Assembly (NCBI GenBank): GCA_016859345.1
Contig: CM029121.1
Location: 28,546,027 to 28,610,026 of the forward strand
Length of the DNA: 64,000 bases
Direction of reading: 5' to 3'
DNA from: Istiophorus platypterus
Lineage: Eukaryota; Chordata; Actinopteri; Istiophoriformes; Istiophoridae
Below, piece after piece: positions 47,190 to 59,490 of the stretch (position 1 is its first letter; every line of letters starts with the position of its first letter). A model generated the notes under the pieces. The model made no database searches. It saw only the letters and a list, made by a program, of their open reading frames with translations, and was not told where the DNA came from. The translations under genes and the position numbers were made by a program.

Positions 47190-50100
47190 TCACATGACTC
47201 CCCTCAGCAGCTGGACCGCAGAGTCCCTGTTGTGCCTCCGGGCCTCCTGCAGAGGAGAGCTCCCCCACCTGGTGGACAGACAGAACTACATCAGACTCTG
47301 TGCCTCCACTGGGGGAAAGAGGCCGAAAGTTTACAGACAAACTCCACAGTAAATCGGCCTCGAGATGTGTATGAGGCAGCGCTGGGAGAAGAGGAGGATG
47401 GTAACGCCTGTACATGAAGGGTTGAAACAAACAAGGCACTGATGTCCGTTTACTCTCAGCAAAACCTCATGCACAGGTAGAGCATCAGTTGCATGGACCC
47501 ACCAGGTGAGAATCTGTGGACCAGATGGTTTTGGATTCAAATGCATCTGAAGCTAAAGAAACGTCAGAGACAGTTTTCCAACGGGGCTGAAATCATCCAG
47601 ACCTGAAGAGGCCGTGTGAACTGGTTGCGACAGACTGAGATTCAGCAGAAATACAGTTGTGCTAGTGAAAAAGCCTCAGCAACATCTGGTCTGTCGACCA
47701 GAGCTGACCAGAGAACAGTGATGTTTTATTCCCCCTTTGTCTAAAGTTCTTCAACCTGTTCAGTTAGGTCAAGGTCAAGGTCAAGAACTGACTCTAAAGG
47801 GTCGTGAGCCTCAGCTCTAAAAAAAAAAAAAATCAGCATGTTAATCCAATCAGGGACGTCTTAGATCACCCGCATGGAAAACAATCATAAGGAAGTTTGC
47901 TTCAGTTTATGTGTTTTACAACCAGAGGCTAAAATAGTCAACTTCCTTTCTGCCTCTGAGACATTTTTACTCCTTTAGGTCTTTTGTTCTTGAAATCCAA
48001 GCAAAAATCCACATGTCCAGTCAGAAAAATTCTATATCTTTTCTTGAGACATACTCAGTTAAGAAATTTTTTCACTTGTTTCACCAAAATAAGAATTTAA
48101 CTCTAAGTCATCCAAGGAAGAAGACTGGATGTGATTTCTTCTTCTCTGTTTCTGTTTTAACACCCGGCCTCCAGAGGCCTAGCAGCGACACACTGTGCTC
48201 GGCAGGTGTGGCCTCACCTGTCCTTGAGGGCGGGGTTGGCTCCAGAGTTCTCCAGCAGAAAGCGGATGACCTCCGTGTGACCTTCGGCGGCCGCCACGTG
48301 AAGCGCCGAGCGCCCGTCGTAGTCAACAGCGTTCACATCCACCCCGGACAGGAAGTACCTGCGTACCAACACAGAGGAAGAGATTAGAGACTAAAGCCGC
48401 TGCTTCCAGCTGCTAGAGACAAGTCGTCAGCAGTGATGGAGGATCGTTGACTCTCCGTCCTGATGTTTTCTGCCTCTCAGAGATAAAACACGTTCCAGGT
48501 TCATTCTGCATCAACAGTGGTTAGTGGTTAAACTTCAACCACTAATCTCAACTCCGAGCCTCCAGGTGAAACCAGCAGCTCTGAAAGCTGCAGAACGAAA
48601 AGCAACAACGGCTCTTTAACTCTATCAGTGTCCTTTCAACAGGCCCTGTCTCCCCAGGGCTGATCTCTGATCCAGAACTGATCAAGGTTGTATCCAGCTC
48701 AGTTCACAGACTCACTTTTATCTGAGCAAAGTGTCGCTTTGTTTAAATCTCACTGCCACTGTGGAAAGTTGCTGCTGATTACACCTCACACAGAGACATC
48801 AAGATGATTTTCATAGGATTCAAGGATCAGTTTGTTTAAAAGAAACTGATGGGAACACATGTTGTACTAAATCAACGTTTACAAATTAGGATCTGGGAGA
48901 CAGTGAATGTCCAGCTGAGGCCAATGGGAAACTGACCATAAACCAAGTACTGGACACGTTAAACCTGTGACCTGATGGTGGCGCTGGAGGAAAATTCAGT
49001 GGATCACCAGAGTCTGTGGCATCTGTTTACACTTCGGTGAAAATTCTACTTCAGCATTCTGGCCTGTATTTGTTCCCGATGTTGGTCTTTGCACCACAAC
49101 GTGCTGATAAACAACTTTAGGTTATTTTTTATTTTGCCATCAGTATTAACGCTGGTGATGTAAGGTTGAAATATCAAAATCACCTCCTGAGGGCCTGGAC
49201 GTCTCCTCTAAACGCTGCCAGCAGGATGTTCATGATCTGGTATCCCTGCGGAGGAGAGGAGGCCTTTTAGAAACAGAGTCATGCTGATCCGTAGACAGGC
49301 AGAGACAAACTGGTCTGGGATCAGAGCAGGGGAGCGGCGGCAACCTCAGACTCAGCCTTCCACTGTCTGTAGGCCAGGATCTGCCTGAACGGTGTCCTGA
49401 TGTCGAACCCGTGCAGCTGGAACCTTGAAATCAGCTCCTGCAGACACAAAACTCCGCGTTAGAAGAGAAGATCCTCCATGTCTCTTCACATCTACTGATC
49501 AGCCCTGTGTTATCGTATTTTAAGACCCGACCTCTGTCCTGGTCTTTGGTCTACGATGCAATTCTTCCCAAACCCAGACTTTATCCTACATCCCATCTTT
49601 CATCTTTTCTCCTGTATAATAGTTTTCACTTTTCCTTTATTACCATTCTTTATTCTTAAGAGTGCAGTATTAATAGGAGCAACCTCTGCCTTGTGCTTTT
49701 ATATCCTCGTATCATATCACCTTCTGTTCTCTATCATGGACCTGATCTTACATCATTGCTCCAACATCTGTTCATTATCATCACCTGTTTTCTAGATCCC
49801 GAACTTTTCCTCTGCATCTTGATCTTTGGTCTTTATTCAACATCTTTTTTTTAATCTTTTTTCTGGTTTCATTCTACATTCATACTTCATCTTTGTTTTA
49901 TCAATGGTTTTATTATTTTTCCTATTTTTCAAGCTATGGTCTTACAAACTAGCATGTGAAGAAGAAATCCTAAAAAGTTAGAATAATATATCCAAAATTA
50001 AAATAATGAATACAGTAACTGTGCTTGATTTATACATGATGCAATGATCTGCAGGGTTATAGAATTTTGTTCCCTTTAACAAGAGATGAGACTGTTTATG

Positions 50101-53100
50101 CTCAGATAAATAAAAATGGAAGTGAAGCAGTGAAACGACTTTTTCAACTGTCTCTCACCTGATGCCCTCAGGTGTTTAACTCACCTGAAACGACTGAAAA
50201 AACGAACTAACAAGATTAAGATTAAATTGGCTTCACGTGAAACTAACATCAAGGGATAAAAAACACTCTTCAAGTCTTTGCGATAAAAGTCAAAAAATCA
50301 GAGTTTCAAGACATCCCGCTGTCCCGTGCAATGCATTCTGGGTATTAAAATTCCTTTAGCACATTCCATCCAAACACTGTGTTCTGATTCTCTTCGGTGA
50401 CTTTTGGATTAATGATGGTCCATAATAAAGCTTTTATGTTCTATTCAATACAGGCTCTGTTTCTCTTTTCATGATTATCATATTTGATTTTTTTTCATAT
50501 TTTCATATTCATATATTGTTATGACCCTGATGACATAAAAAACAGCCAAATTAAAAGACTTTGTGGTGGTGTCCCTCATGAGTTCTGGGATGGGGGGTTG
50601 GGGGGGGGTACCTGGCAGAAGTGGACGGCCCTCCAGGGGTTTCCATAGGCGTCCATCTCAGGGGAAAACACCATTAGACCCAAAACACCTGGAACCACAG
50701 CGAGCAGGGACCCGGTGGTGCTGGACATGGCCGGGATGGACGTCTGCCACACACACGCACACGCACACACACACGCATACACAGACACACACACAGACAC
50801 ACACAAAACATCTGTTAGATACCACTACAGGACCAGCAGGGGCTGCTCTCTACGAAATAAAAGCAACAACTACAGCTGCTCACGGAGGAGGAGATGTGAT
50901 CTTCATCTTCATCATTTAATCTGCAGCTAAATGAAGAAACTTTGACACAGACGAACTCGATGTAAGTGTCAGTTCATGGACCAACAGAGAAAGAGCAACA
51001 ATCTGGATGAATAAGCAAACATAGAAAACGTGGTCGGTTTTTTTTGCTTATAGTGAGTAAAGAAGTGAAGTCATTGTTCTAGAGGAGAAGAGGAGGAGGA
51101 GGAGAAAACAGACGATTATTTATCACATATTCGAACTTTTGTCATCAGGTTAAAACCAAGACTCATTCTGATGGAGAATATCTCACAAATTGAAAATTAT
51201 TAAGGAAACATGATGCATTAATAAGTCATTTTAGAACAGAAATTATGGTGAATTCAGTCGGATTCATACTTAAAAATCCAGATAAAAATATGCTGCTTTG
51301 AAGAATCATTTGTGTTTTATGATATTTTGACAAAAAAATTACTATTCTAAAACGACATCTCCTCCTTCTTCTCTGGACATGTAAGTTTAACAGCTGGACG
51401 CCAGATGTCTCCATCTCCACAAAGACTCCCATGTGTCCAGTGGTTTAGGTTTAATCATGTGATTCAATTACATGAAAATGTTCCCAGAAGTTGTTTTTTT
51501 TTCTCCTTCACAAAAACAACTTTCATCTGTAAAGACTTGATTTCAGCAGGACTGCGACCGGAGGCCAGACCTTGTAGTGGAAAGTCCTGGAGTAGTCCTT
51601 CATTCCCGCCACCTGCATCATGGACAACGTACTCCGTGTCGCCGCCGGCGACAACACCTGGTCCCCCGACAGCGGACACAGCCCCCCGTTGGCTAAGGAG
51701 GCGGCCATGGCAGCACCTGACTCACAGGTGACCTCCGTTGAGGAGCACTGCAGGACAGCAGAGACACACAAGGCCTTGGTTTTAGAATTGATCAGTCTTC
51801 TTCATTTTAATTTGGTTTTATTGCATAATAAATGATACAGAAGCTGTGGTTCAAAGATAAAGTTGGTCCCAGAAACACAGACAGAGATAGAACTGGTTGT
51901 GGTTGGTTAAAAGGTTAAAAATCCCTTTTATCATTCAGCAGAATATTTCAGAGGATTCTGCCTTTTAAACATTTGTTTCTCAAACATCTCAGATTATTGA
52001 ACTTTTATAGAAACTGACTGGTGTAGCGAAGACTAATACCATGGCTTGGTTAACCTTCCAGAGGCCCCTACTGACCCCCACCATACATGGCTGTTTCATT
52101 ATTTTATCATTATTATTAATATTATGATAGCTGATTAGACAAGTGACAGAAAAGTTACTGGCAACAATATTTGGTCATTGATGAGTTGTTTATATCGATT
52201 AATAAATTCTCTGGTTCCAGCTCCTCAAATGTGTATATTTTCTAGTTTACTTTACAAAAGATAAGCTCAATAAAAACTAAAACAGTTCAGAATGGATTGT
52301 GACACAGAGTCTGTCTACAGGACCAAAGCCTCAAGATGGAGGATGGACAACCTGACAAAGGTGATATTATATGTCAGTGGATAAAATTTGGGATTAACCA
52401 GGTTATATAGACCCAGATGATGCAGGGTAAACCTGGGACACCTGACCACATCCAGCCAGATCCTGTAAGACAAGCTGAGACCTTCAACCCAAGAGGACCA
52501 GTGACAGTCTCCTAGAGGTGAAATGCTGAGTTCAGTGACCTTCTCAGGGAGCTGGATCTGTCAGAACGACCTGTGATCGCATCAGTTTACTGAAGGGCCT
52601 TCAGCTGCTGGGGCGTTAAACAGCAAAAGTCTTAAAGATGAGACGTACCTGCAGCATCAGATCCAAAGCAGCATTAACGTCCACGTTATCTGGAAAACAC
52701 TGGAAGACAAGAGTTTGGTCAGAGACAACGGGAGGACACACCAGGCTCCACCGATGACCTTTAACCTTTAGAAGATCTTTACCTTTTTCTCCTGCAGGTA
52801 GAAGGACAGAGCGTGGAGTCTGACGCTCAACTTCCTACTGCTCTGATAACTGCAAGTCACACAAAACACCCCCAGTGGACAGAGCAAGTAGTTAAGACTT
52901 AGGGCCAGTTTGTGTGTCTGTTTAAACGCAGATATTTCATATGTGTGTATGAGAAAATATTGTCTGGCTCCAGGCCTGTCTCTGCCCCCGTCTGTCTCTG
53001 TCCCCGTCTGTCTCTGCCCCAGTCTGTTTCTGTCCCAGTATAACTGCTCTGCTGGTAGCTCTGGTACCTGGTACAGTTTAAGTTGACATGCTCTTTGTTG

Positions 53101-56100
53101 CAGAGTCTCCGGACGACATTCAGCACCTACCACACACAAACACACAAACACACAAACACAAACACACACACACACACACAGAGTCAGGTTGTGTGTTTCC
53201 CAGTTGGACATGTAAAGTTTCTAACGATCGTCTTCATCACCTACCGAGTCGTATTTCTCTTCCTCTGCACACAGCTTCCCCACCAGCTGAGGACAGGCCA
53301 TAGTTGGTTAATAAGTTAGTTAATAAGTTAGTTGATAAACTAATTAGTTAGTTAATAGTTCGTTTATTAAATATCATTATCTAAAATAAATTTACATGAT
53401 CAATAAAAACAATGAGTCACTAAAGACCCCACCCAATGACCCAACAGTGATATAAAAATAACACCAATACTGGGTCAATACAAATTACTGGGGCTTGGTA
53501 AAGGACACACACAGTGGATGATGGAAGGATGATGGATGGATGGATGGATGGGTAAGTGATGGATGGATGGATGAGTGATGGATGAGTGATGGATGAGTAA
53601 TAGATGGATGATGGATGAGTGATGGATGGATGGATGAGCGATGGATGGATGGATGGATGGATGATGGGTGAGTGATGGATGGATGGATGAGTGATGGATG
53701 AGTGATAGATTGATGGATGAATGGATGGATGGACAGTTGGACTTACCTGCAGCAGAGATGAGGTCACGATGGCTCCTGTCTCAGTCAGTGGGCTGTGAGG
53801 GATTCCTGCAAACATCAATAACAGTTACACTCTAACCACCTGCTGCTGTACGAGGTCAAAGGTCAGAGGTGCGAAAGGGGTCAAAGTAGTGGCAGGATAT
53901 TCCCAGTTTGTGACAGTATTGTACCTTTAGGTTTTTTTTGTCTCCCTGATTACACCACAACAGCTGTAATTGATATTTTTATAATGGTGAGAAAACAGTC
54001 CGACAACTGGATCTAAGAACAGTGCTGCAGCTGAAAAGTTTTTACTGTCAGAATTTTGAATATCAGACTGAAACTTTCTCTTGATCCATCGAGATGGTTT
54101 CGATTTCACCACCGAGCTGATGTCAGAGGGATGATAAGGTTCTATAAGGGTCCATACAGTTCTATAAGGTGTCACTGTTCTTGGACCTGTTTTAGAGAGC
54201 GTGAATGGAGAGTCGTATCTGGAGTACTCATCCACACCGACGTATCTGTGGACCAGGTCTGAGCCCAGCAGGTCCACTGCCATGCCGTAGACCAGTGGCC
54301 ACGACCCCTCGCCCAGTACCAGGGAGCCGGCCCAGTCTCCCAGAGACAATCTGACGAAGGGATGGACACAGTCAGAGGACAGAGAGAGTGATGGAGAGAC
54401 AGTCAGAGGACAGACAGAGGGATGGACACAGTCAGAGGACAGAGAGAGTGATGGAGAGACAGTCAGAGGACAGACAGAGGGATGGACACAGTCAGAGAGG
54501 TGTTAGAGTTATCGTAATTTTTTTTAAATAAATGTGCTTCCCGTCTGGATCTGCTGTTTAAATGAAAACATCAGACCAGAGCTTCTCTCTAAAAACCTGC
54601 TTTAATCACCTGACCCATAGATTTGCGCTTAATGTTCAGAACTAGGTCTTTTAGCCTGAAATCAGATGGATGAAATCTTATATGAAAGCAGTTTAAAGTT
54701 GTTGGTTTTATTTGACAGCGATGAGATGAAAACGTTCACTGTCTTAGTTTTGTTTGTTCTCTGCTGGAGCAGACAGGTGACGATGGCGACAAACTGTTCC
54801 ACTGATCTACAGGTGGAGCCAACAGCAGCAACCAGGCAGAGGCAGAGAAGAAGACTGCTGGCAGGTAAATGTGGATTTAAACAATGTAGGTAACAAACAG
54901 TCAGAAGCATTTCTCTGCATGTTTAATGAGGAGGGAAAATCATTCAACATGTTTCTAGGGAATTTTAGAGAGAAACGCTGGTTGGAAACAGAAACTGTGT
55001 TTAAGGGCAACTTTAGTTGATTTGTTCTTGGCGGTGAAGCAATTTGCTGCCGACTATTGGGACAAAAAGAAGAAAACTGTTCCGACATGTCAAGGTTTCA
55101 GCAAAGTAAACAACATAATCTGATAAAGTTAAAAAACTGAGGAAACTGCTTCTAAGATGGCAAAATCACGAAGGGCTCAACAATCTTTACAACAACATGA
55201 TTCACCTGCACAAAATCCTAATATTCATCAGTAACTACCCTCAGGACACTGGAAGGGCGACACTGATACTGTAGCTTTAGTTTAGGCCAAGGTTGGTTCA
55301 CATGTGCTTCTGTTGTGGGACCAAAACGACCCGTAACGGCCTCTTACCTCTGGGTCAGAACACACAGAGCTTGTCCCACCTGAGAATCATAGACCTGCAC
55401 ACTCAGTTTCTTCTGTTGAGTCAATAATTATCATCATTATCATTATTGTGCTGTCTACTGGAGTAGCTTTAGTTTGGACTGTTGTGTGCCTATGAAACCA
55501 AGGTGTTCAGGCGTCAGAGGTCACCTGACCCTTTTACAGACGTACCTCTGTCCATCCACGGTGCAGATCGACAGTCCCCACTTGCTGCTGTCCATGCAGT
55601 CCTTCTCTTTCTCCTGATTGAACGAATACAGGCCAGGCAAGAGGTTGTTCAGGTTGACCAACCATCAAAAATCAAAACATTCCTTAGACACTACCCAGAC
55701 ATTTTGGCCTTTCTGCATCACACTCATTCCTCCATAATTTCACACTGAACATGCTGTTGTAAGGTGGTGAGTGGTTGGGGGTTTGGTGCCTTGCTCAGAG
55801 GCACACGGGGGCTTAGAGGGTCCAACCAGTTCAGTTTTGGTTTGTGGTCTTCATATCACAACATTAAGTTTGGGAATTGATCCCAGGACCTAGAAAACAA
55901 GGTTTTTAAGGCAGAGCGACAGGAAGTTGTGGCTGAACTCAGACTTGCAGGCACAGAGCTCACCTGCACAGACGACAGCTGACGACACCTGGAAAACAGC
56001 TTCTGAGTCTCCTCAGTGAAGGTAGAAAAATCTGGAATGACGAACCTTCCCTGCAGAGCTTTCAGAATGAGGGAGACGAATCCTGTGACGCACCTGAAGC

Positions 56101-59100
56101 AGGAAACACACTAGGAACTCAAACTAGAACCACTATCAAACACCAGGACCAGAAACATGATATGTGCACCAAAAACCACAATCACAAACAGACCAAGACC
56201 TGTAATGGCCTCCTGAACCTGAAAGAGAAATGTCCGGAGTCCTGCGACCCACAAAAAGCCAGGAAACAATGACATCAGTTCCAGAAACAGGACCACAATT
56301 GGTTCTGATTGTCAGCTGGAAATAGAGCAGTGTGTTATCTGCAACATTGGAGGCAGAGTCATGATTTCTGAGAGGCTTGGCTTAAATACTGAAAACAGGT
56401 GTGGGCCCTGACAGACTCCGTGGGAAACACCAGTGGGAAACAACGAAAGGGGTGAAGAGAGGTAGGAACAAATGGAGTCCTAGAAGGAGGGAGGGACCTG
56501 TGGAAGGTGTTTCTGTCCACCAATCCCTCGGCGTCCTGCATTTTTCTCATGTGGAAGAAACACTCTCTGAGCCGTGGGTCCGACCTGTGCAGACCAGAGC
56601 TCCAGACTGCCTGTGAGAGAAAACAAACAAACCCACAATGTCCCCGAAACTCCACAAAAACACCAGAAACGCATATGAAAGCCTCATGTGAAAATACTTC
56701 AGAGTCGGTTTTCTTAACTCTGACGAGAAGATATCATGGATTTGGTGCTTTTCATTAGTGTAGACAGCAGCTTGTTGTTATTTTTTCATAAAACTGAAAT
56801 GCAGGTATCATGCAAATGTACAAGACCTGAGTCACACCCTCTGAACCCTAATTACTACATCTCCTATAATGCAACAAGACAGTGACCTTTGTTCCACTCC
56901 TTCAGTCTGTAACACAGAGACTCCAGAGTCTTCTCTGATTCTTCCGACTTAAATTGGTGGATTTTCCTTTTAAAATGACTTTACCAGTGATTCATATATA
57001 AAGGCGTCGTTTGATGTGTGAATTAGTTTGTGTTGGTTTCCATCCCCTGCATCTTTGCACTTTTGTAAAAATACCTCAAAGAACTGGTTGACGTTTATCT
57101 TTCCGTCCGAGGCGAAGCTGTCACACAGCACATCAGCAGCTCTGAAACAAGACAACGGTCACATCAGTCAGTTCTGACCCGCAGAGACGAAACACAGTGA
57201 CCACGCATTTGTCAAAACTGAGTATGGACTAGAACCAGAGTTCGGGATCCGGTTTTATCTGACAAAGACAACATTCATCCAAGAAACAGCATTAAAATTA
57301 AGGTTTTTACAGTCTAAAGCCTTCAGACTCTGAACCCTTTAGCTGTGCTTGGCTCCGGTACGACTCCTAAAACTTACGCTCTGCGTTTGGACGGACTCTG
57401 CTGGAGGGAGAACCAGGGCTGGGAGTGGGGGGGGCCTCCGTCCTCCGGCTGGACCACTGCCTGAGGGAGAGGGGGCTTCAGGTAGCCGTTACTGACCTGA
57501 CCAGACACCAGGACCACTGCGCACACAGAGACATCTTATCACAAGTTTATCATGCTGTGAGATTTACATACTGAATATCACAGAGTGATAAATGGACTAT
57601 TTCTCCAGTCATGTTGGCTGAGATTCCTATTTTTGAATCTTTGTGAAGAACACTGGCCACTGAGGAGGAGGCATTGGAGGAGAACTTTCTTAACAAAAAG
57701 AAAAGAGAAAGGCATCTCTGAACCAGTTATGAAAAGAAAACCTCACATCATTACTACACTATGATTGGATTTAAAAAGAAGAAAGAAACTGGCAGGTTTT
57801 AGCATCAAATCTTCATCCAAAACTACCTGCATCTCTTTCATCTTTTTTTGGGAGGCAACATAAACAGCATTCATGTGGCAAACTGTAATCAGGATGGAGG
57901 AGAACAAATAAAAAGCTCTGGAGACTCATCTTAATCCTGAGGATGAAAGATAAACCTGCAGACTGGACGAGATTCTTAAACAAAATGCTCTCAGAATTTT
58001 CCTTAATCAGTGTCAGTGGTTATTTCTTGGCAGAACATTTGACTCTGAACCAGAGAGGATGACATGCAACAAAAACAATAAAGACCATCCTTAACCATGA
58101 AGTCATCATTGTAACTGTGACAACAAGGCTACCCGACCTTAAAAACATGGACTTTTTAACTCAAACCATGATTCTTCATATGAACACAGAAAACAAAAAT
58201 AGGACACGAGCACGGAGAGGAGGACAGCAAAGACATGTTGGACAGACAAAAAAAAGCTGTCATCTCCCGCTCCTATTGTACCTGCAGGTCCAGGCATGAC
58301 GAGGCTAATGGGCTTTTGGACCGGAGCCTGGACCTGGTTCTGGTTCAGGCTCCTGGATGCTGGGCGGGGAGCTGCACCCTTGGAAACATCAGATATTAAT
58401 AGCCAGGTTTTCAGTTACAACTTCGAAAATACACAGTATTTAACATTTCTGTCTCAGCAGCAAACATGATATCATCAACTAATGGAAAAATACTAAGGTT
58501 TATATCAAAATGGACATGATTCTACATAAGTGCTGTTTTAAAGGGATTTATTCCTTCTGACAGGCCAAATCCTGATCTCTATTTCTTTTCAGATTAAAGA
58601 CAACAGAACTATCTCATCCTCTCTTTCTGTCTAGAACCAGGACAACAGCTCAGATCTAAACTTCACAGAACAATGATACGTGTCTGACGTGTTGAGGCAG
58701 GTTTACCTGGATCTCCGAGCTACTCTGGTGGTTCTGGTCTGTCATCCCTCCTTCCTCTGCTGGAGGGGAGGGGGAGGGGGAGAGGGGGAAGGAAGGATAG
58801 GAGGGGAGGAGGGGAAGGGAGGAGAGGAGGGGAAGGGAGGAGAGGAGAGGAGCAAAGAGGAGGGGAGAGGAGGGGGGAGAGGAGGGGAGCAGGGGAGGAG
58901 AGTAGAGGAGGGGAGGAGGAGAGGAGGGGAGGAGGAAAGGAGGGGAGGAGAGGGGAGGAGAGTGGAGGGGAGGAGGGAAGAGGAGAGGGGAGGAGGGGAA
59001 GAGGGAACGAGGAGTTTACTTTAGTAAACACAGGATGTTTCAGTTTCTGAGCTTATGACAGATCAGCAGGTGTGAACAGTTTAAAGGTAGAATTCAACTT

Positions 59101-59450
59101 CAGGCCAACATCCCTGTGTAATAAATGAGGAGTCACAGCTGATCACAGAGGACCAGCTCCGTGTGTTTGCTCTGGCTAAAACAGGTGGAGTAATGGAGCA
59201 GCAACTTACTATGGATCCAAGCAGACCCCACCCACTGGAGGAACCGTCACAGACCACTAATACCAGGGTGTATCACACACACTCACAGACACACACACCT
59301 TTCACATCTGGATCTCCGTTGGGCTCCAGCAGCTTGTTTCCATCCAGGCCACCGTATCGTTTCCTCCATTTACGTCTGAGAGATGGAGTTCTCTGAAAAC
59401 TGGAGGTAAAAAAAACAGCAGAAAAATCCTTTTCATCATCAAATCATTAT

Positions 59451-59490
<40 letters not shown>

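Noticed and set aside
47116..47439. 107-aa minus-strand frame beginning MPCLFQPFMY
   Set aside because: Wrong frame over the true terminal exon of the glutaminase-like gene (47190-47268), which reads RWGSSPLQEARRHN.
58720..59031. 103-aa Pro/Ser/Leu minus-strand frame and 114-aa Gly/Glu plus-strand frame
   Set aside because: Translations of the purine/pyrimidine block; only 58707-58759 is coding.
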